This document shows positions 17,321-25,751 of a stretch of DNA of 64,000 bases, piece after piece. Position 1 is the first letter of the stretch. The number at the start of each line of letters is the position of its first letter. The notes beneath the pieces are model-generated. The model was not told the origin of the DNA, did not search any database, and was given only the letters and a program-made list of their open reading frames with translations. The stretch spans positions 248,001-312,000 of the forward strand of contig CAVZIK010000006.1 in assembly GCA_963775295.1 (NCBI GenBank), given 5' to 3'. A program made the translations under genes and the position numbers. Source of the stretch: JAMDEO01 sp963775295. GTDB lineage: Bacteria > Actinomycetota > Thermoleophilia > RBG-16-64-13.

Positions 17321-18544
17321 TCAATCCTCCTTGATTCGCCCGTCTACGCCTCTTACCTCCGGGCCACACCCGAAGACCAAGGCGCGCGTGTGTCTTGCGA
17401 TCATCAGGTCCTCGTTGGTGGGGACTACTCTTACCGTGCAACCGCCCCCGGGTCTGCTGATGACCGGGGCGTTGGCCTCGTTGGCTACTCCCTCTAGAAA
17501 GATGCCCAGATACGCCAGCGACTCACAGATCGCCGCTCTGACGGGGGCGGCCCTTTCTCCGATGCCTCCGGTGAAGACTAGGACGTCCAGCCCACCGAGC
17601 GCGGCGCTCAGGGATCCGACGGTCTTCCGCGCTTCGTAGCAGAACTTCTCCACTGCCTGGGCGGCGCCGGCATCGACGGCGCGCATGTCGAGGAGCGTCT
17701 CCATGTCGCCGGTCTTGCCGGAGACGCCTCTCAGCCCGCTCTCCTTGTCCAGAAGCTGCTCCAGGCCCTGGACGTCGTAGCCCCTCTTTCGCATCAGGTA
17801 GAGCAACACCCCGGGGTCCATATCCCCCGTCCGGCTGCCCATCATGAAACCCCCGAGCGGCGTCATCCCCATGGTCGTCTCGAGAGGGGCGCCGTCGAGG
17901 CAGGCCGCCATGCTTGCCCCGTTGCCCAGATGGGCCATGATCATTCGGCCACTTCCGTCCTCCCCCAAAACTCCCCGGACATATTCGTACGAGAGACCGT
18001 GGAAGCCGTACTTGTGTACGCCCTCGTCGTAGAAATGGCGGGGCAGCGGTAGTCTACGCGCGACTTCTGGCATGCCCGCATGAAAGGCGGTGTCAAAGCA
18101 GGTCACCTGTGGCAGCCCGGGATATTGAGCGCTGAAGGCAGCGATGACGCGGAGGGTCGTGGGCAGGTGGAGCGGCGCCCAAGCGATGTGACGCCGCAGA
18201 TCCTCCACGAGGTATGGAGTGAGGATTTCCGGAGCGAGATGCTTGGGCCCCCCGTGGACCACCCGATGTCCGACGGCGTCGATTTCGGGGAGCGCCGCCG
18301 CGGACAAAGCGGCTAGAGCTTGGGTGATGGCAGACTCGTGATCCACGACGCCCAGAGGCCGCTCCGCAATGACCGCGCCCTCTCCGTCGACGAACCGAAG
18401 ACGCCCGTCCTCCTGACCCAGATCCGTTACCGCTCCTTTGGCCAGCATCGCTTCCGCGTCACCCGCCATGGAGTAGACGTGGAACTTCAGCGAGGACGAC
18501 CCGCTGTTGACGCACAGGATATGACGAGTGATCGTCGTGCTCAT
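17321..18544 (-). CDS. ackA: acetate kinase
   Basis: Cytoplasmic ASKHA-fold kinase interconverting acetyl phosphate plus ADP and acetate plus ATP. 407 residues with VNSGSSSLKF at 12-21, GHRVVHGG, CFDTAFHAGMPEVAR, the phosphate loop AHLGNGASMAA, TPLGGFMMGSRTGDMDP and GKTGDMETLL. ATG 18544 follows GGAGG. It is the first gene of the operon with phosphoketolase, whose ribosome site lies in the ackA 3' end, so the two enzymes are made together. No phosphotransacetylase is seen here. Confidence 0.96.
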   Translation of the reverse strand: MSTTITRHILCVNSGSSSLKFHVYSMAGDAEAMLAKGAVTDLGQEDGRLRFVDGEGAVIAERPLGVVDHESAITQALAALSAAALPEIDAVGHRVVHGGPKHLAPEILTPYLVEDLRRHIAWAPLHLPTTLRVIAAFSAQYPGLPQVTCFDTAFHAGMPEVARRLPLPRHFYDEGVHKYGFHGLSYEYVRGVLGEDGSGRMIMAHLGNGASMAACLDGAPLETTMGMTPLGGFMMGSRTGDMDPGVLLYLMRKRGYDVQGLEQLLDKESGLRGVSGKTGDMETLLDMRAVDAGAAQAVEKFCYEARKTVGSLSAALGGLDVLVFTGGIGERAAPVRAAICESLAYLGIFLEGVANEANAPVISRPGGGCTVRVVPTNEDLMIARHTRALVFGCGPEVRGVDGRIKED

Positions 18545-18595
18545 GTGATCGACCTCCGGAACCCTGGGGCCTGCACGTTCAAATGGTGATTTCGT

Positions 18596-18960
18596 TCAGA
18601 GCAATTGGATGAAGGCGCCGGTCACGGGTACATGCCCGATCACCCGGGTGATGTGGCCGCTGCCGTGTGTGTCTTCGATGAGCGTCACCTCTCCTGGACC
18701 GGTGCGTCCCCGGCGCCCTTCCACAACCTCAACCTCGATGATCCCGACCAATTCCACGAAATACAGCCAGCGGGTGCGGCATGCCGCACCCCTACACATC
18801 CCGGGGGAATGTTGACAAAGATGACCCGGGCGTCGGGCTGCGGCTCGGATAGATTTGTCGGGGCCGCCGGAGGAGCAAAGCCCGTCTGGTGCAGAAGAAT
18901 GTCTATCTCGCCAAATTCGGAGTTCCCCATCGCATCCGCATACAGTCGAGCACACTTCAC
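18596..18960 (-). pseudogene. cupin-domain protein broken by a -1 frameshift
   Basis: GTG 18960 overlaps the tag stop (GTGA). The first frame gives MKCARLYADAMGNSEFGEID and continues to RHAAPA. A second frame then supplies the rest of the cupin: WLYFVELVGIIEVEVVEGRRGRTGPGEVTLIEDTHGSGHITRVIG, ending at 18596. Restoring one base in the C-run near 18769-18772 (reading HAAP-RW) joins both halves into one protein of about 120 residues, typical of small cupins of this type. Each half is convincing on its own, so this is a single indel, either real or a sequencing error. A 20-bp perfect palindrome lies exactly at the break. Third gene of the operon after the metallo-hydrolase and tag. Confidence 0.7.
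18772..18791. repeat. 20-bp perfect palindrome at the cupin frameshift
   Basis: GGGTGCGGCATGCCGCACCC reads the same on both strands. It lies inside the cupin coding region and abuts the point where the reading frame changes. Such a structure could promote polymerase slippage in vivo or a sequencing or assembly error. Confidence 0.85.
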
Positions 18961-19538
18961 TCGCTCTTCTCCTCCGCCTCTTTGAGTTCCGCCCAGCGGA
19001 AACAGTCGACTGTGTGGTCATTCACCATCCCCGTGGCCTGCATGTGCGCATAGACGATGGTTGGACCAACAAAACTGAAACCGCGCCGCTTCATGTCCTT
19101 GCTCATTCGCTCCGCCTCGGCAGTCTTTGCCGGGATCTCGGACAGGGTCCGCCACCCGTTGTGGATGGTCTTACCTCCAACGAAGCTCCACTGGTAAGCG
19201 GCGAAGCTACCGAACTCCTCTTGGACCTGGAGCACAGCCCGGGCGTTCTTGACCGCGGATTCCACCTTGAGCCGGTTCCGCACGATGCCCGGGTCGGTCA
19301 GAAGCCGCTCCACATCGTGGGGACTGAATGCGGCCACCTTGACGGGGTCGAACCCGGAGAACGCCTCCCTGTAGTTTTCCCGCTTCTTGAGGATGGTAAG
19401 CCAACTCAGCCCGGCTTGGCCTCCTTCCAAAATCAGGAACTCGAACAAGAGGCGATCGTCGCGCACCGGCACTCCCCACTCCTGGTCGTGGTAGGAGGTG
19501 TACAGCGGGTCGGTTCCCGCCCAGGCACAGCGGCTCAT
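18957..19538 (-). CDS. tag: DNA-3-methyladenine glycosylase I
   Basis: Base-excision repair enzyme that removes 3-methyladenine from DNA. The 193 residues show the family zinc site: Cys4 in MSRCAWAG, the His in YTSYHDQEWGVPVRDD near residue 17, and the His/Cys pair in NDHTVDCFRW near 175-179. FEFLILEGGQAGLSWLTILKKRENYREAF and the catalytic region GIVRNRLKVESAVKNA are conserved. Its ATG overlaps the preceding metallo-hydrolase stop and its own stop overlaps the cupin start, so three genes are translationally coupled. Confidence 0.95.
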   Translation of the reverse strand: MSRCAWAGTDPLYTSYHDQEWGVPVRDDRLLFEFLILEGGQAGLSWLTILKKRENYREAFSGFDPVKVAAFSPHDVERLLTDPGIVRNRLKVESAVKNARAVLQVQEEFGSFAAYQWSFVGGKTIHNGWRTLSEIPAKTAEAERMSKDMKRRGFSFVGPTIVYAHMQATGMVNDHTVDCFRWAELKEAEEKSE

Positions 19539-20230
19539 TTCCAGCGCTGCCGGAACACTTTCGCCGCGCCTCCAACTATCGGGTCGCCGTGAGCGAAACA
19601 GGCTACCTCAAAGTCATATTCACCCAGGCCGCGGAGGCTCTCAAGACCTTGGGCGAAGTCCTCGTAGATGGGTGAGGGCACGAGGTCGTGCACGTTCTTT
19701 GCCGCGTCGCCCAGGAAGAGCACGCCGCCGTCGCCCGACCACAGAAAGACTAGGTGTCCCACTGTGTGCCCCGGGGTGCCGAGCGCCTTTGTCCCTCCCG
19801 CCACCGGCATCTCTTCTCCGGAAAGAACTTCTTCGTCAACGGTCGCCGCCTCGAACGTACCAGGGGAGTGGCTTATTACCTCGTCGACGAAGGCCTGGTT
19901 TTCGGCGCCCGGCGCGACTTCATAGGGACGGAACGCAGTCCCGGACCGGACCATCTTGGCATCTGCCGGATGCATCCAGACCCGGGCGCCCGTGGCGGCG
20001 ACGATCTCAGCAATCCCTCCGGCATGATCGGGATGACAGTGAGTGACGAGGATGTCTCTGATGTCCTCAGGATCGCGACCCAGCGAGCGGACGGCTTCGT
20101 CGATGAGGGCCATCGTGCCGGGAAAACCGCTGTCAATCACGGTCAGGCCACCCGGTTGGTCGATGATGAAGACTTTCACGTCCCCATTTTGGACGTAATA
20201 CACGTGCTCGGTCACCGGTAGAGCAGGCAT
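19535..20230 (-). CDS. metallo-beta-lactamase-fold hydrolase
   Basis: 231 residues of the MBL superfamily. The metal motif THCHPDHAGGI (about 63-73) supplies HxHxDH. Further ligands are the His in GTPGHTVGHLVFLW, the Asp in LFLGDAAKN and the C-terminal His in CFAHGDPIVGG. The substrate is unknown; glyoxalase II-like, lactonase or thioesterase functions are all possible in this fold. First gene of the operon with tag and the broken cupin. Confidence 0.85.
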   Translation of the reverse strand: MPALPVTEHVYYVQNGDVKVFIIDQPGGLTVIDSGFPGTMALIDEAVRSLGRDPEDIRDILVTHCHPDHAGGIAEIVAATGARVWMHPADAKMVRSGTAFRPYEVAPGAENQAFVDEVISHSPGTFEAATVDEEVLSGEEMPVAGGTKALGTPGHTVGHLVFLWSGDGGVLFLGDAAKNVHDLVPSPIYEDFAQGLESLRGLGEYDFEVACFAHGDPIVGGAAKVFRQRWK

Positions 20231-20320
20231 GGGACCTCTTCTCTTGAACCATATTTGTCTTTCCGACCCAAGTGAAGCTTAACGTAGAGCGAGAGCCGCT
20301 GTGAAGTCCCTCAACGCGTA

Positions 20321-20349
20321 GGGCCGCGACCTCGATGAGGTCGCGGCCC
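20321..20349 (-). terminator. strong hairpin downstream of the binding-protein gene
   Basis: Perfect 13-bp inverted repeat GGGCCGCGACCTC / GAGGTCGCGGCCC with a three-base centre, 43 bp after the stop codon at 20392. There is no T-tract on the minus strand; factor-dependent termination or 3'-end protection is likely. Confidence 0.55.
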
Positions 20350-20391
20350 GGATCACTCCCCGCCCTTTTCCGTTGGCCGAGCGAGGCGGAC

Positions 20392-21831
20392 TTACGGCAA
20401 AGGCAAGGTCTTGTCTTGCGTGGGGATGCCGCTGTCGGGGCATCCCGCGTTGCTGACAATGGTGAGTTCCCACGGGTAAGTCGTGCCCTTGCGCCACTGA
20501 CCGCCGGTCTGTGGCGTCTTGTAGACGTTCTCGATGATATGGCACGGACCAACTTTGTAGGGCTTCGTGGCTCCAACAACCGGCGCGGTAAAGTCGATGA
20601 GGCCGCCGATAGTCTCCAACTTGGTGGTCTTGACCGCCTGGATGATCGCTTCTTTATCATCCATGCTGGTCGCACGTTTGACCGTATCAATAGCCATTTC
20701 GAAAACGATGAAATGGAGCAGGGGCGGGGTCCACTGCTGGTTGTTGCGTTTCGTAAACTCGTCCGCGAATTGCTGACAGGTCTCGTTCAAGAGAGCCGAG
20801 GTGAACGGGTAGGTGGGGTGCCACCAGACTTCGGTGGTCAGGTTCTCGGCGATGTCACCGATGGCCTCTACGGCGTCCGGAAACAGGATGGGTTTGGCAT
20901 AGCTGGCGATCTTGGGATTCCATCCCTGCTGCTTGCACTGCTTCCAAAAGTTGGTGAAATCCGGGGGAATGAAGATACCCACGCCGATCTCGGCTCCGCC
21001 CTTCTTGAATTCCGAAATCTGAGCGGTGAAGTCTTCGGTGAGGTCTTGGAACTGGCTGGGGACGATGGCCTTGAGGCCGAGGGCATCCCACGCGGCCGCC
21101 CATTCAGGTAGCCAGCCATTGCCGTCGGCGTCGTTGGGCCACATGGCTCCGACGACATTGTTGGTCGGAACCTGCTTCCACATGTCGGTGTAGTTAGCCA
21201 TGGCGTCCTCGACGCCCCAGAACGTGTGGTAGGTCCACTTGAAGACGTCGGTCAGAGCGGCGCCGCGGCCGACCATGTACGGCTGCCACGGGCAGTCATT
21301 CGTTATGCACGGTGTGCCGAGGGCTTCGCACTGATCTGCGACGGGCGAGACGGTGTCGGGAGTCGACGCCGCCGTGATGATGTCGACCTTGTCGTTGTTG
21401 ATCAGGTCACCCGTGACCTGCGCGGCCCTGTTGGAGTCGGACTGGCTGTCTTGCATGACGATGGTGATGGCGTGCGTCTTGCCGTCGCCGCCGACAACGC
21501 CGTCCTTGACGGCTTCTTGAGCCCGATCCATGCAGTACTTGTCGGGGATGCCGAAAGACGCCAGCGCGCCCGTCTGCGGCGTCACGAAACCGATCTTGAT
21601 TTCGCGGCCCGCTTCCGCGCCAGCAACCACTGTAGTCGCCGTGCCGTCTCCGGCGGTCGTGACAGGACCGGCCGTCGTGGCGGTGTCGTCCGAGCTGCCG
21701 CAAGCGGCCACGAGACCCCCAAGACCTCCACCCACGCCTATCGCCGCGCCCGCGACTCCCGCCAGCTTGAGAAACTCGCGGCGACTGACCGACCGTCGTG
21801 CACTTGCGTCATTCTCTAGATCCTCACCCAT
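20392..21831 (-). CDS. Tat-exported LivK-type substrate-binding lipoprotein (orphan)
   Basis: 479 residues. The N-terminus has the twin-arginine motif SRREFLKLAG, a Gly/Ala-rich hydrophobic stretch and the lipobox LVAACG, followed by a Thr/Ala/Gly linker (to about residue 75) and a periplasmic-binding type-I domain starting at REIKIGFVTPQTGALASFGIPDKYCMD. The protein resembles binding proteins for branched-chain amino acids, amides or aromatic acids. No permease or ATPase is adjacent; it may share the LivHMGF system at 48513-51751 or serve as a sensor. Its promoter carries the TetR-type palindrome at 21892-21906. Confidence 0.85.
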   Translation of the reverse strand: MGEDLENDASARRSVSRREFLKLAGVAGAAIGVGGGLGGLVAACGSSDDTATTAGPVTTAGDGTATTVVAGAEAGREIKIGFVTPQTGALASFGIPDKYCMDRAQEAVKDGVVGGDGKTHAITIVMQDSQSDSNRAAQVTGDLINNDKVDIITAASTPDTVSPVADQCEALGTPCITNDCPWQPYMVGRGAALTDVFKWTYHTFWGVEDAMANYTDMWKQVPTNNVVGAMWPNDADGNGWLPEWAAAWDALGLKAIVPSQFQDLTEDFTAQISEFKKGGAEIGVGIFIPPDFTNFWKQCKQQGWNPKIASYAKPILFPDAVEAIGDIAENLTTEVWWHPTYPFTSALLNETCQQFADEFTKRNNQQWTPPLLHFIVFEMAIDTVKRATSMDDKEAIIQAVKTTKLETIGGLIDFTAPVVGATKPYKVGPCHIIENVYKTPQTGGQWRKGTTYPWELTIVSNAGCPDSGIPTQDKTLPLP

Positions 21832-21891
21832 ATTTTCCTCCTGATCTCAGTACGTCGTTCTCGCATTTCTGGGAGACCCTATCGCCCGTGA

Positions 21892-21921
21892 CACATTAAT
21901 AATGTGATATTCAATTGTCAA
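21892..21921 (-). promoter_or_regulatory. promoter of the binding-protein gene with TetR-type operator
   Basis: On the minus strand TTGACA (21921-21916), exactly 17 bp, then TAATGT (21898-21893). The 15-bp perfect palindrome CACATTAATAATGTG (21892-21906) covers the -10. The decamer ACATTATTAA within it recurs in the promoter at 23373-23401. It lies between the binding-protein gene and the divergent TetR gene. Confidence 0.7.
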
Positions 21922-21995
21922 GAGAACCGGCGTTCGTTTTCATCTGTTATGGTGGGTCCAGGGGAGGAAGACGGCCAAGGACCCGGGGGGGTGAG

Positions 21996-22646
21996 ATGGC
22001 AGTTCACCGGCGTTTGGAACATGAAGCCCGAAAAGAGCAGATCATCCATGCCACTTTGGACCTAGTGGCGACGCACGGAGTCAGGGGAACGACCCTGTCT
22101 CGGATCGCTGAGGCCGTGGATCTGACCACCCCCGCCCTGTACGCCCACTTTGCGAACAGGCAGGAGATCCTTCTTGCCACCCTCGAAGTCGTCTTCGAAA
22201 GAATCCACGCCATTCATCGTTCCGCCGCTGAAGGCACTGCTTTGGAGCGCCTGTACGAGATAGCCCGCCGGCACACTGAATTGGTCGCTTCAAAGGAGGC
22301 CGGGTTCCTTCCGGCACTGTTCGAGTTCATAGCCGCGCCACCGGCCGAAGGTCTGAGGGAAGCTCTGGGGGCCAATCATCTGCGGCTTGTGTCGGAACTC
22401 GCCGAGGTGGTGAGGGAAGGACAAAGGGAAGGGACGATAACAGGGACCGCTGATCCGGAGCAGATCGCGTGGCTCCTGGTCAGCCGAGCTTGGACCGAGG
22501 ATGTGTCGCAGCTGATGGGGACCACCGACGGCTGGAGCAAGGCCCGATCTGACCGGATGCTCGAACTCATCCTCGGTTCGATAGCCGTCGCGCGCACTGT
22601 GGGGCCGAGCAATACCGCGACCCGCGATGTTGACGCGCCGAGCTGA
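21996..22646 (+). CDS. TetR-family regulator
   Basis: Start at ATG 21996 (MAVHRRLEHEARKEQ, 217 residues), with a G-rich Shine-Dalgarno just upstream; the longer frame before it lacks family sequence. The helix-turn-helix is IIHATLDLVATHGVRGTTLSRIAEAVDLTTPALYAHFANRQEIL (about 16-59). The ligand domain ends with EQIAWLLVSRAWTEDVSQLMG. It is divergent from the binding lipoprotein and faces a paralogue at 22657-23301, with only 10 bp between the stops. Probably represses across the palindrome at 21892-21906. Confidence 0.9.
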   Translation: MAVHRRLEHEARKEQIIHATLDLVATHGVRGTTLSRIAEAVDLTTPALYAHFANRQEILLATLEVVFERIHAIHRSAAEGTALERLYEIARRHTELVASKEAGFLPALFEFIAAPPAEGLREALGANHLRLVSELAEVVREGQREGTITGTADPEQIAWLLVSRAWTEDVSQLMGTTDGWSKARSDRMLELILGSIAVARTVGPSNTATRDVDAPS

Positions 22647-22656
22647 CGGCCTTGTC

Positions 22657-23301
22657 TTACACGGCTCGGGTGGCTGTCCCCCGAATCGCGGCCGCCTCTA
22701 CGCAGGGTACTGCGATAGAGTCGAGTATCAAGTCCAGCATCTCGTTGGAGCGACGCTCGTTCCAGTGGGCGGACAGTCCCATGAGAGCAGCGATGTCCTC
22801 GGTCCAGGCCCGACTTACGAACATCCACGCGATCTGTTCGGGGTCAGCGTCCTCCCTTATGCTGCCCTCTCGCTGACCACGTCTGGCTATTTCCGCGAGC
22901 TCCTCCACCAGCACCATCTCCCGCGCCCTCAGAGCCTCCCGTAAGTCATCTTCAGGAGACGCGGCGATGAATTCGAAGAGAGGGAACACGAAGCCTTGCT
23001 CCGCCGAAGCAACCAAGCGTGTGTGGGCCAATCCCATCTCGCGCAGATGCTCCAGAGCGTTTTCTCGGTAGGTGAGGCTGCGCGTCTCCCGGATCCTCTC
23101 GAACAGGAGATCCAAAGCCGCTATGAGAATCTCCCGACGATTCCGAAAATGAGCGTAAAGTGCAGGATATGTTATGCCCACTCCAGCAGCGATACGGGTT
23201 AGGGTCGTGCCTCTGACCCCATGTGCGGCCACCGTGGCCAAGGCCACGCTGATTATCTGTTCCCGTCGCTCTTGGCGAGTCGGACGACGTGTTTGCGCCA
23301 T
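22657..23301 (-). CDS. TetR-family regulator, paralogue of the convergent gene
   Basis: Start at ATG 23301 (MAQTRRPTRQERREQ, 214 residues), preceded by AAAGGCGG; an ATG at 23331 lacks a ribosome site. The helix-turn-helix IISVALATVAAHGVRGTTLTRIAAGVGITYPALYAHFRNRREILIA and the C-terminal DPEQIAWMFVSRAWTEDIAALMG align closely with the neighbouring TetR, so the two arose by duplication. The gene is divergent from the molybdopterin enzyme at 23510, and the AT-rich operator lies between them. Confidence 0.9.
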   Translation of the reverse strand: MAQTRRPTRQERREQIISVALATVAAHGVRGTTLTRIAAGVGITYPALYAHFRNRREILIAALDLLFERIRETRSLTYRENALEHLREMGLAHTRLVASAEQGFVFPLFEFIAASPEDDLREALRAREMVLVEELAEIARRGQREGSIREDADPEQIAWMFVSRAWTEDIAALMGLSAHWNERRSNEMLDLILDSIAVPCVEAAAIRGTATRAV

Positions 23302-23372
23302 GTCCGCCTTTCTGCCGACGCCCTTTACCATGGCAGACTAACATAGCAGACAGGCGGCGCTCAGACGGCAGC

Positions 23373-23401
23373 TTGACAACTTAGTAATACATTATTAAAT
23401 T
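23373..23401 (+). promoter_or_regulatory. promoter of the molybdopterin enzyme with TetR-type operator
   Basis: TTGACA (23373-23378), 17-bp spacer, TAAATT (23396-23401). The spacer holds TTAGTAATACATTATTAA (23381-23398), an inverted repeat with one mismatch that contains ACATTATTAA, the decamer also present in the binding-protein promoter. Aligned over 15 bases, the two sites match at 12. Shared control by the two paralogous TetR proteins is inferred. Confidence 0.65.
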
Positions 23402-23509
23402 GGGTACGTGAGCTTTCATGTAGAGGATGGACTTGGGGGGGAAGCGCCCCGACTGAACGTCAGACCAGCAGTCCGAAGTGGCTTGACTACACAAGCAGAG
23501 GGAGGTCTC

Positions 23510-25750
23510 ATGGCGCGCTATGACCGCATAGTCAGGTCGACCGCTTGGTCGCCCGGCCCGGGGTGCCACGGCGGGTGCGGGATCAAGCTGTACATCAAGG
23601 ACGAGCGGCTGGTCAAGGTGGAGGGCGACGAGGAACATCCCTATAGCCACGGCCGACTTTGCTCCCGCATGCTGGCCCTCACCCAGTTCATGTACCACCC
23701 CGAACGCTTCACTCATCCGTTGCGCCGTGTCGGAAAACGGGGTGAGGGAAGATTCGAACGGATCAGTTGGGACGAGGCGCTCGATACGGTCGAACAGAAG
23801 TTCAATGCCATCAAGGCCGAGTACGGCCCGGAATCCGTCATCTTCGTCCAGGGTACAGGCCGCGACATAGGCGGTCCCATCTCCTTCCTGTGCTACTCCT
23901 TCGGCAGCCCCAACTGGGTGCAATTGGGCCTCGCCGGTCACTCCTGCTATACACCGCGCCTGGGGGCCATGATGGCTACTCACGGGGATTACGCGGTCCT
24001 CGACGCCGGGCAGTTCCTCCCTGACGGCATGGACGACCCGGAATACCAGGTCCCCGAGGTAATCCTCATCTGGGCCCAGAACCCGGCCGCCGGTTGCCAG
24101 GACGCCTTCTATGGGCACTGGGTCACCGACTGCATGAAACGTGGCTCCAAGCTCATCGTCGTCGATCCTCGTTGGACCTGGTTTGCGTCGCGGGCGGAAA
24201 AGTTCCTGCAGCTTCGGCCGGGCACGGACGCAGCCCTTGCGATGGGCATGCTGAATGTCATCATCTCCGAAGGGCTTTACGACAAGGAGTTCGTCGAGCA
24301 GTGGACCTCGGGGTTCGATGCACTCAAGGCCCGGGCGGCCGAGTATCCGCTCGACCGGGTTTCGGAGATCACCTGGGTGCCCGCGGAAGACATCGCCGCA
24401 GCGGCCCGGATCTACGCGAAGGCCAAGCCGGCCGCCGTGCAGTGGGGACTGCCGGTCGACATGGCTCCTTCAGGCACCACCGTCTCACAAGCGATCACAC
24501 ACCTGTGGTCGATCACGGGCAACCTGGACGTGCCGGGAGGCAACGTCATCGCCAAGCCCGCTTTCGGCGTGACAACCTATCCGTTTTCCACCCAGGAGCT
24601 CCACTCCATGTATGGAGAGGATTTTGTGCGACGCCTGAACGAGAAGCGTATTGGGGCGGACGAGTTTGCCATGCTCAGAAATTTCCGCGGTTGGGCGCAA
24701 CCCGACCGCACGGTCGAGCAGATGCTGTCCGGCAAACCGTACCCCATCAAAGCCTGCTGGATCCAGACCACCAACATGCTCGGCGGCCAGGCTGCGGACA
24801 CGAGACTGCATTACGACGCTCTCAGGGCGATGGACTTCAACGTGGTGGTCGACCTCTTTCCCAACCCCACGACCATGGCTGTCGCCGATCTCATCCTTCC
24901 AGCGGCCACCATTGCGGAGAAGGAGACGTTTCGCTCCTGGTGGAGCCCGCTGCAGGTGATGACACGGGCAGTCGAGGTAGAGGAGTGCCGCTCAGACTGG
25001 GAAATCAACCTCGAGCTCGCGAAGCGCTTCAATCCCGAGCTTCGCCGCCGCTACGACACGGTCAAGGACCTTATCAACGACCGTCTGACGCCTTCCGGAT
25101 ACACCTTCGACGATCTGAAAGAAGGCAACTGGAAGTTCCCCGACAAGGACACGCCCTCACGCCCCTATCGTCGTTACGAGAAGGGACTTCTGCGCCCGGA
25201 CGGCAAGCCGGGTTTTCGCACGCCGACGGGCAAGCTCGAGCTCTACTGCACGAGTTTCGAGGCCTGGGACATGGATCCACTCCCCTTCTTCACCGAGGCT
25301 CAGGAGAGTGAGGTCCGGACCCCAGAACTCGCCAAGAAGTACCCCCTGGTAATGGTGACGGGAAGGCGCTCCCCCGTGTTCTTCCACGCCGAGCACCGGA
25401 ACATCCCCTGGCTTCGCGAGTGCGACCCCTATCCCATCGTCGAGATCCATCCCGAAACGGCCGCCGAACTAGGTATCGGCGACGGAGAATGGGTGGCAAT
25501 CGAGAATGACCGCGGGCGAATCAAGCGGAAAGCCAAACTCACCCCCATCATGCATCCGAAGGTGATCAGCGTTCCGCACGGGTGGTGGCTTCCCGAGACC
25601 GACGGCCGGGAGCCCAATCTCTACGGTATCTGGGACCTGAATTGCAACATCCTTGTCAACATCGGCCCGGGCGACGCTTCGGGCTACGGCGGAGCGCCCT
25701 ACAAGACGACCCTCGTTGCTGTGAAGAAGATCGTGGAAGGAGGGGAGTGA
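23510..25750 (+). CDS. molybdopterin (bis-MGD) oxidoreductase, large subunit
   Basis: Start ATG 23510 (MARYDRIVRST, 746 residues) with GGGAGG eight bases upstream. A DMSO reductase superfamily member: N-terminal cluster region GPGCHGGCGIKLYIKDERLVKVEGD with RLCSR, then the molybdopterin domains, then the C-terminal dinucleotide-binding domain starting near KYPLVMVTGRRSPVFFHAEHRNIPW. The cluster motif shows only C19, C23 and C51; the position expected for the first Cys (16) is Gly. Cys146 in AGHSCYTPRLG is the likely molybdenum ligand. No Tat signal, so it is cytoplasmic. It is followed 1 bp later by a 109-residue Fe-S protein. Relatives include acetylene hydratase-like and catechol-dehydroxylase-like enzymes; the substrate is unknown. 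Confidence 0.85.
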   Translation: MARYDRIVRSTAWSPGPGCHGGCGIKLYIKDERLVKVEGDEEHPYSHGRLCSRMLALTQFMYHPERFTHPLRRVGKRGEGRFERISWDEALDTVEQKFNAIKAEYGPESVIFVQGTGRDIGGPISFLCYSFGSPNWVQLGLAGHSCYTPRLGAMMATHGDYAVLDAGQFLPDGMDDPEYQVPEVILIWAQNPAAGCQDAFYGHWVTDCMKRGSKLIVVDPRWTWFASRAEKFLQLRPGTDAALAMGMLNVIISEGLYDKEFVEQWTSGFDALKARAAEYPLDRVSEITWVPAEDIAAAARIYAKAKPAAVQWGLPVDMAPSGTTVSQAITHLWSITGNLDVPGGNVIAKPAFGVTTYPFSTQELHSMYGEDFVRRLNEKRIGADEFAMLRNFRGWAQPDRTVEQMLSGKPYPIKACWIQTTNMLGGQAADTRLHYDALRAMDFNVVVDLFPNPTTMAVADLILPAATIAEKETFRSWWSPLQVMTRAVEVEECRSDWEINLELAKRFNPELRRRYDTVKDLINDRLTPSGYTFDDLKEGNWKFPDKDTPSRPYRRYEKGLLRPDGKPGFRTPTGKLELYCTSFEAWDMDPLPFFTEAQESEVRTPELAKKYPLVMVTGRRSPVFFHAEHRNIPWLRECDPYPIVEIHPETAAELGIGDGEWVAIENDRGRIKRKAKLTPIMHPKVISVPHGWWLPETDGREPNLYGIWDLNCNILVNIGPGDASGYGGAPYKTTLVAVKKIVEGGE

Positions 25751-25751
25751 G

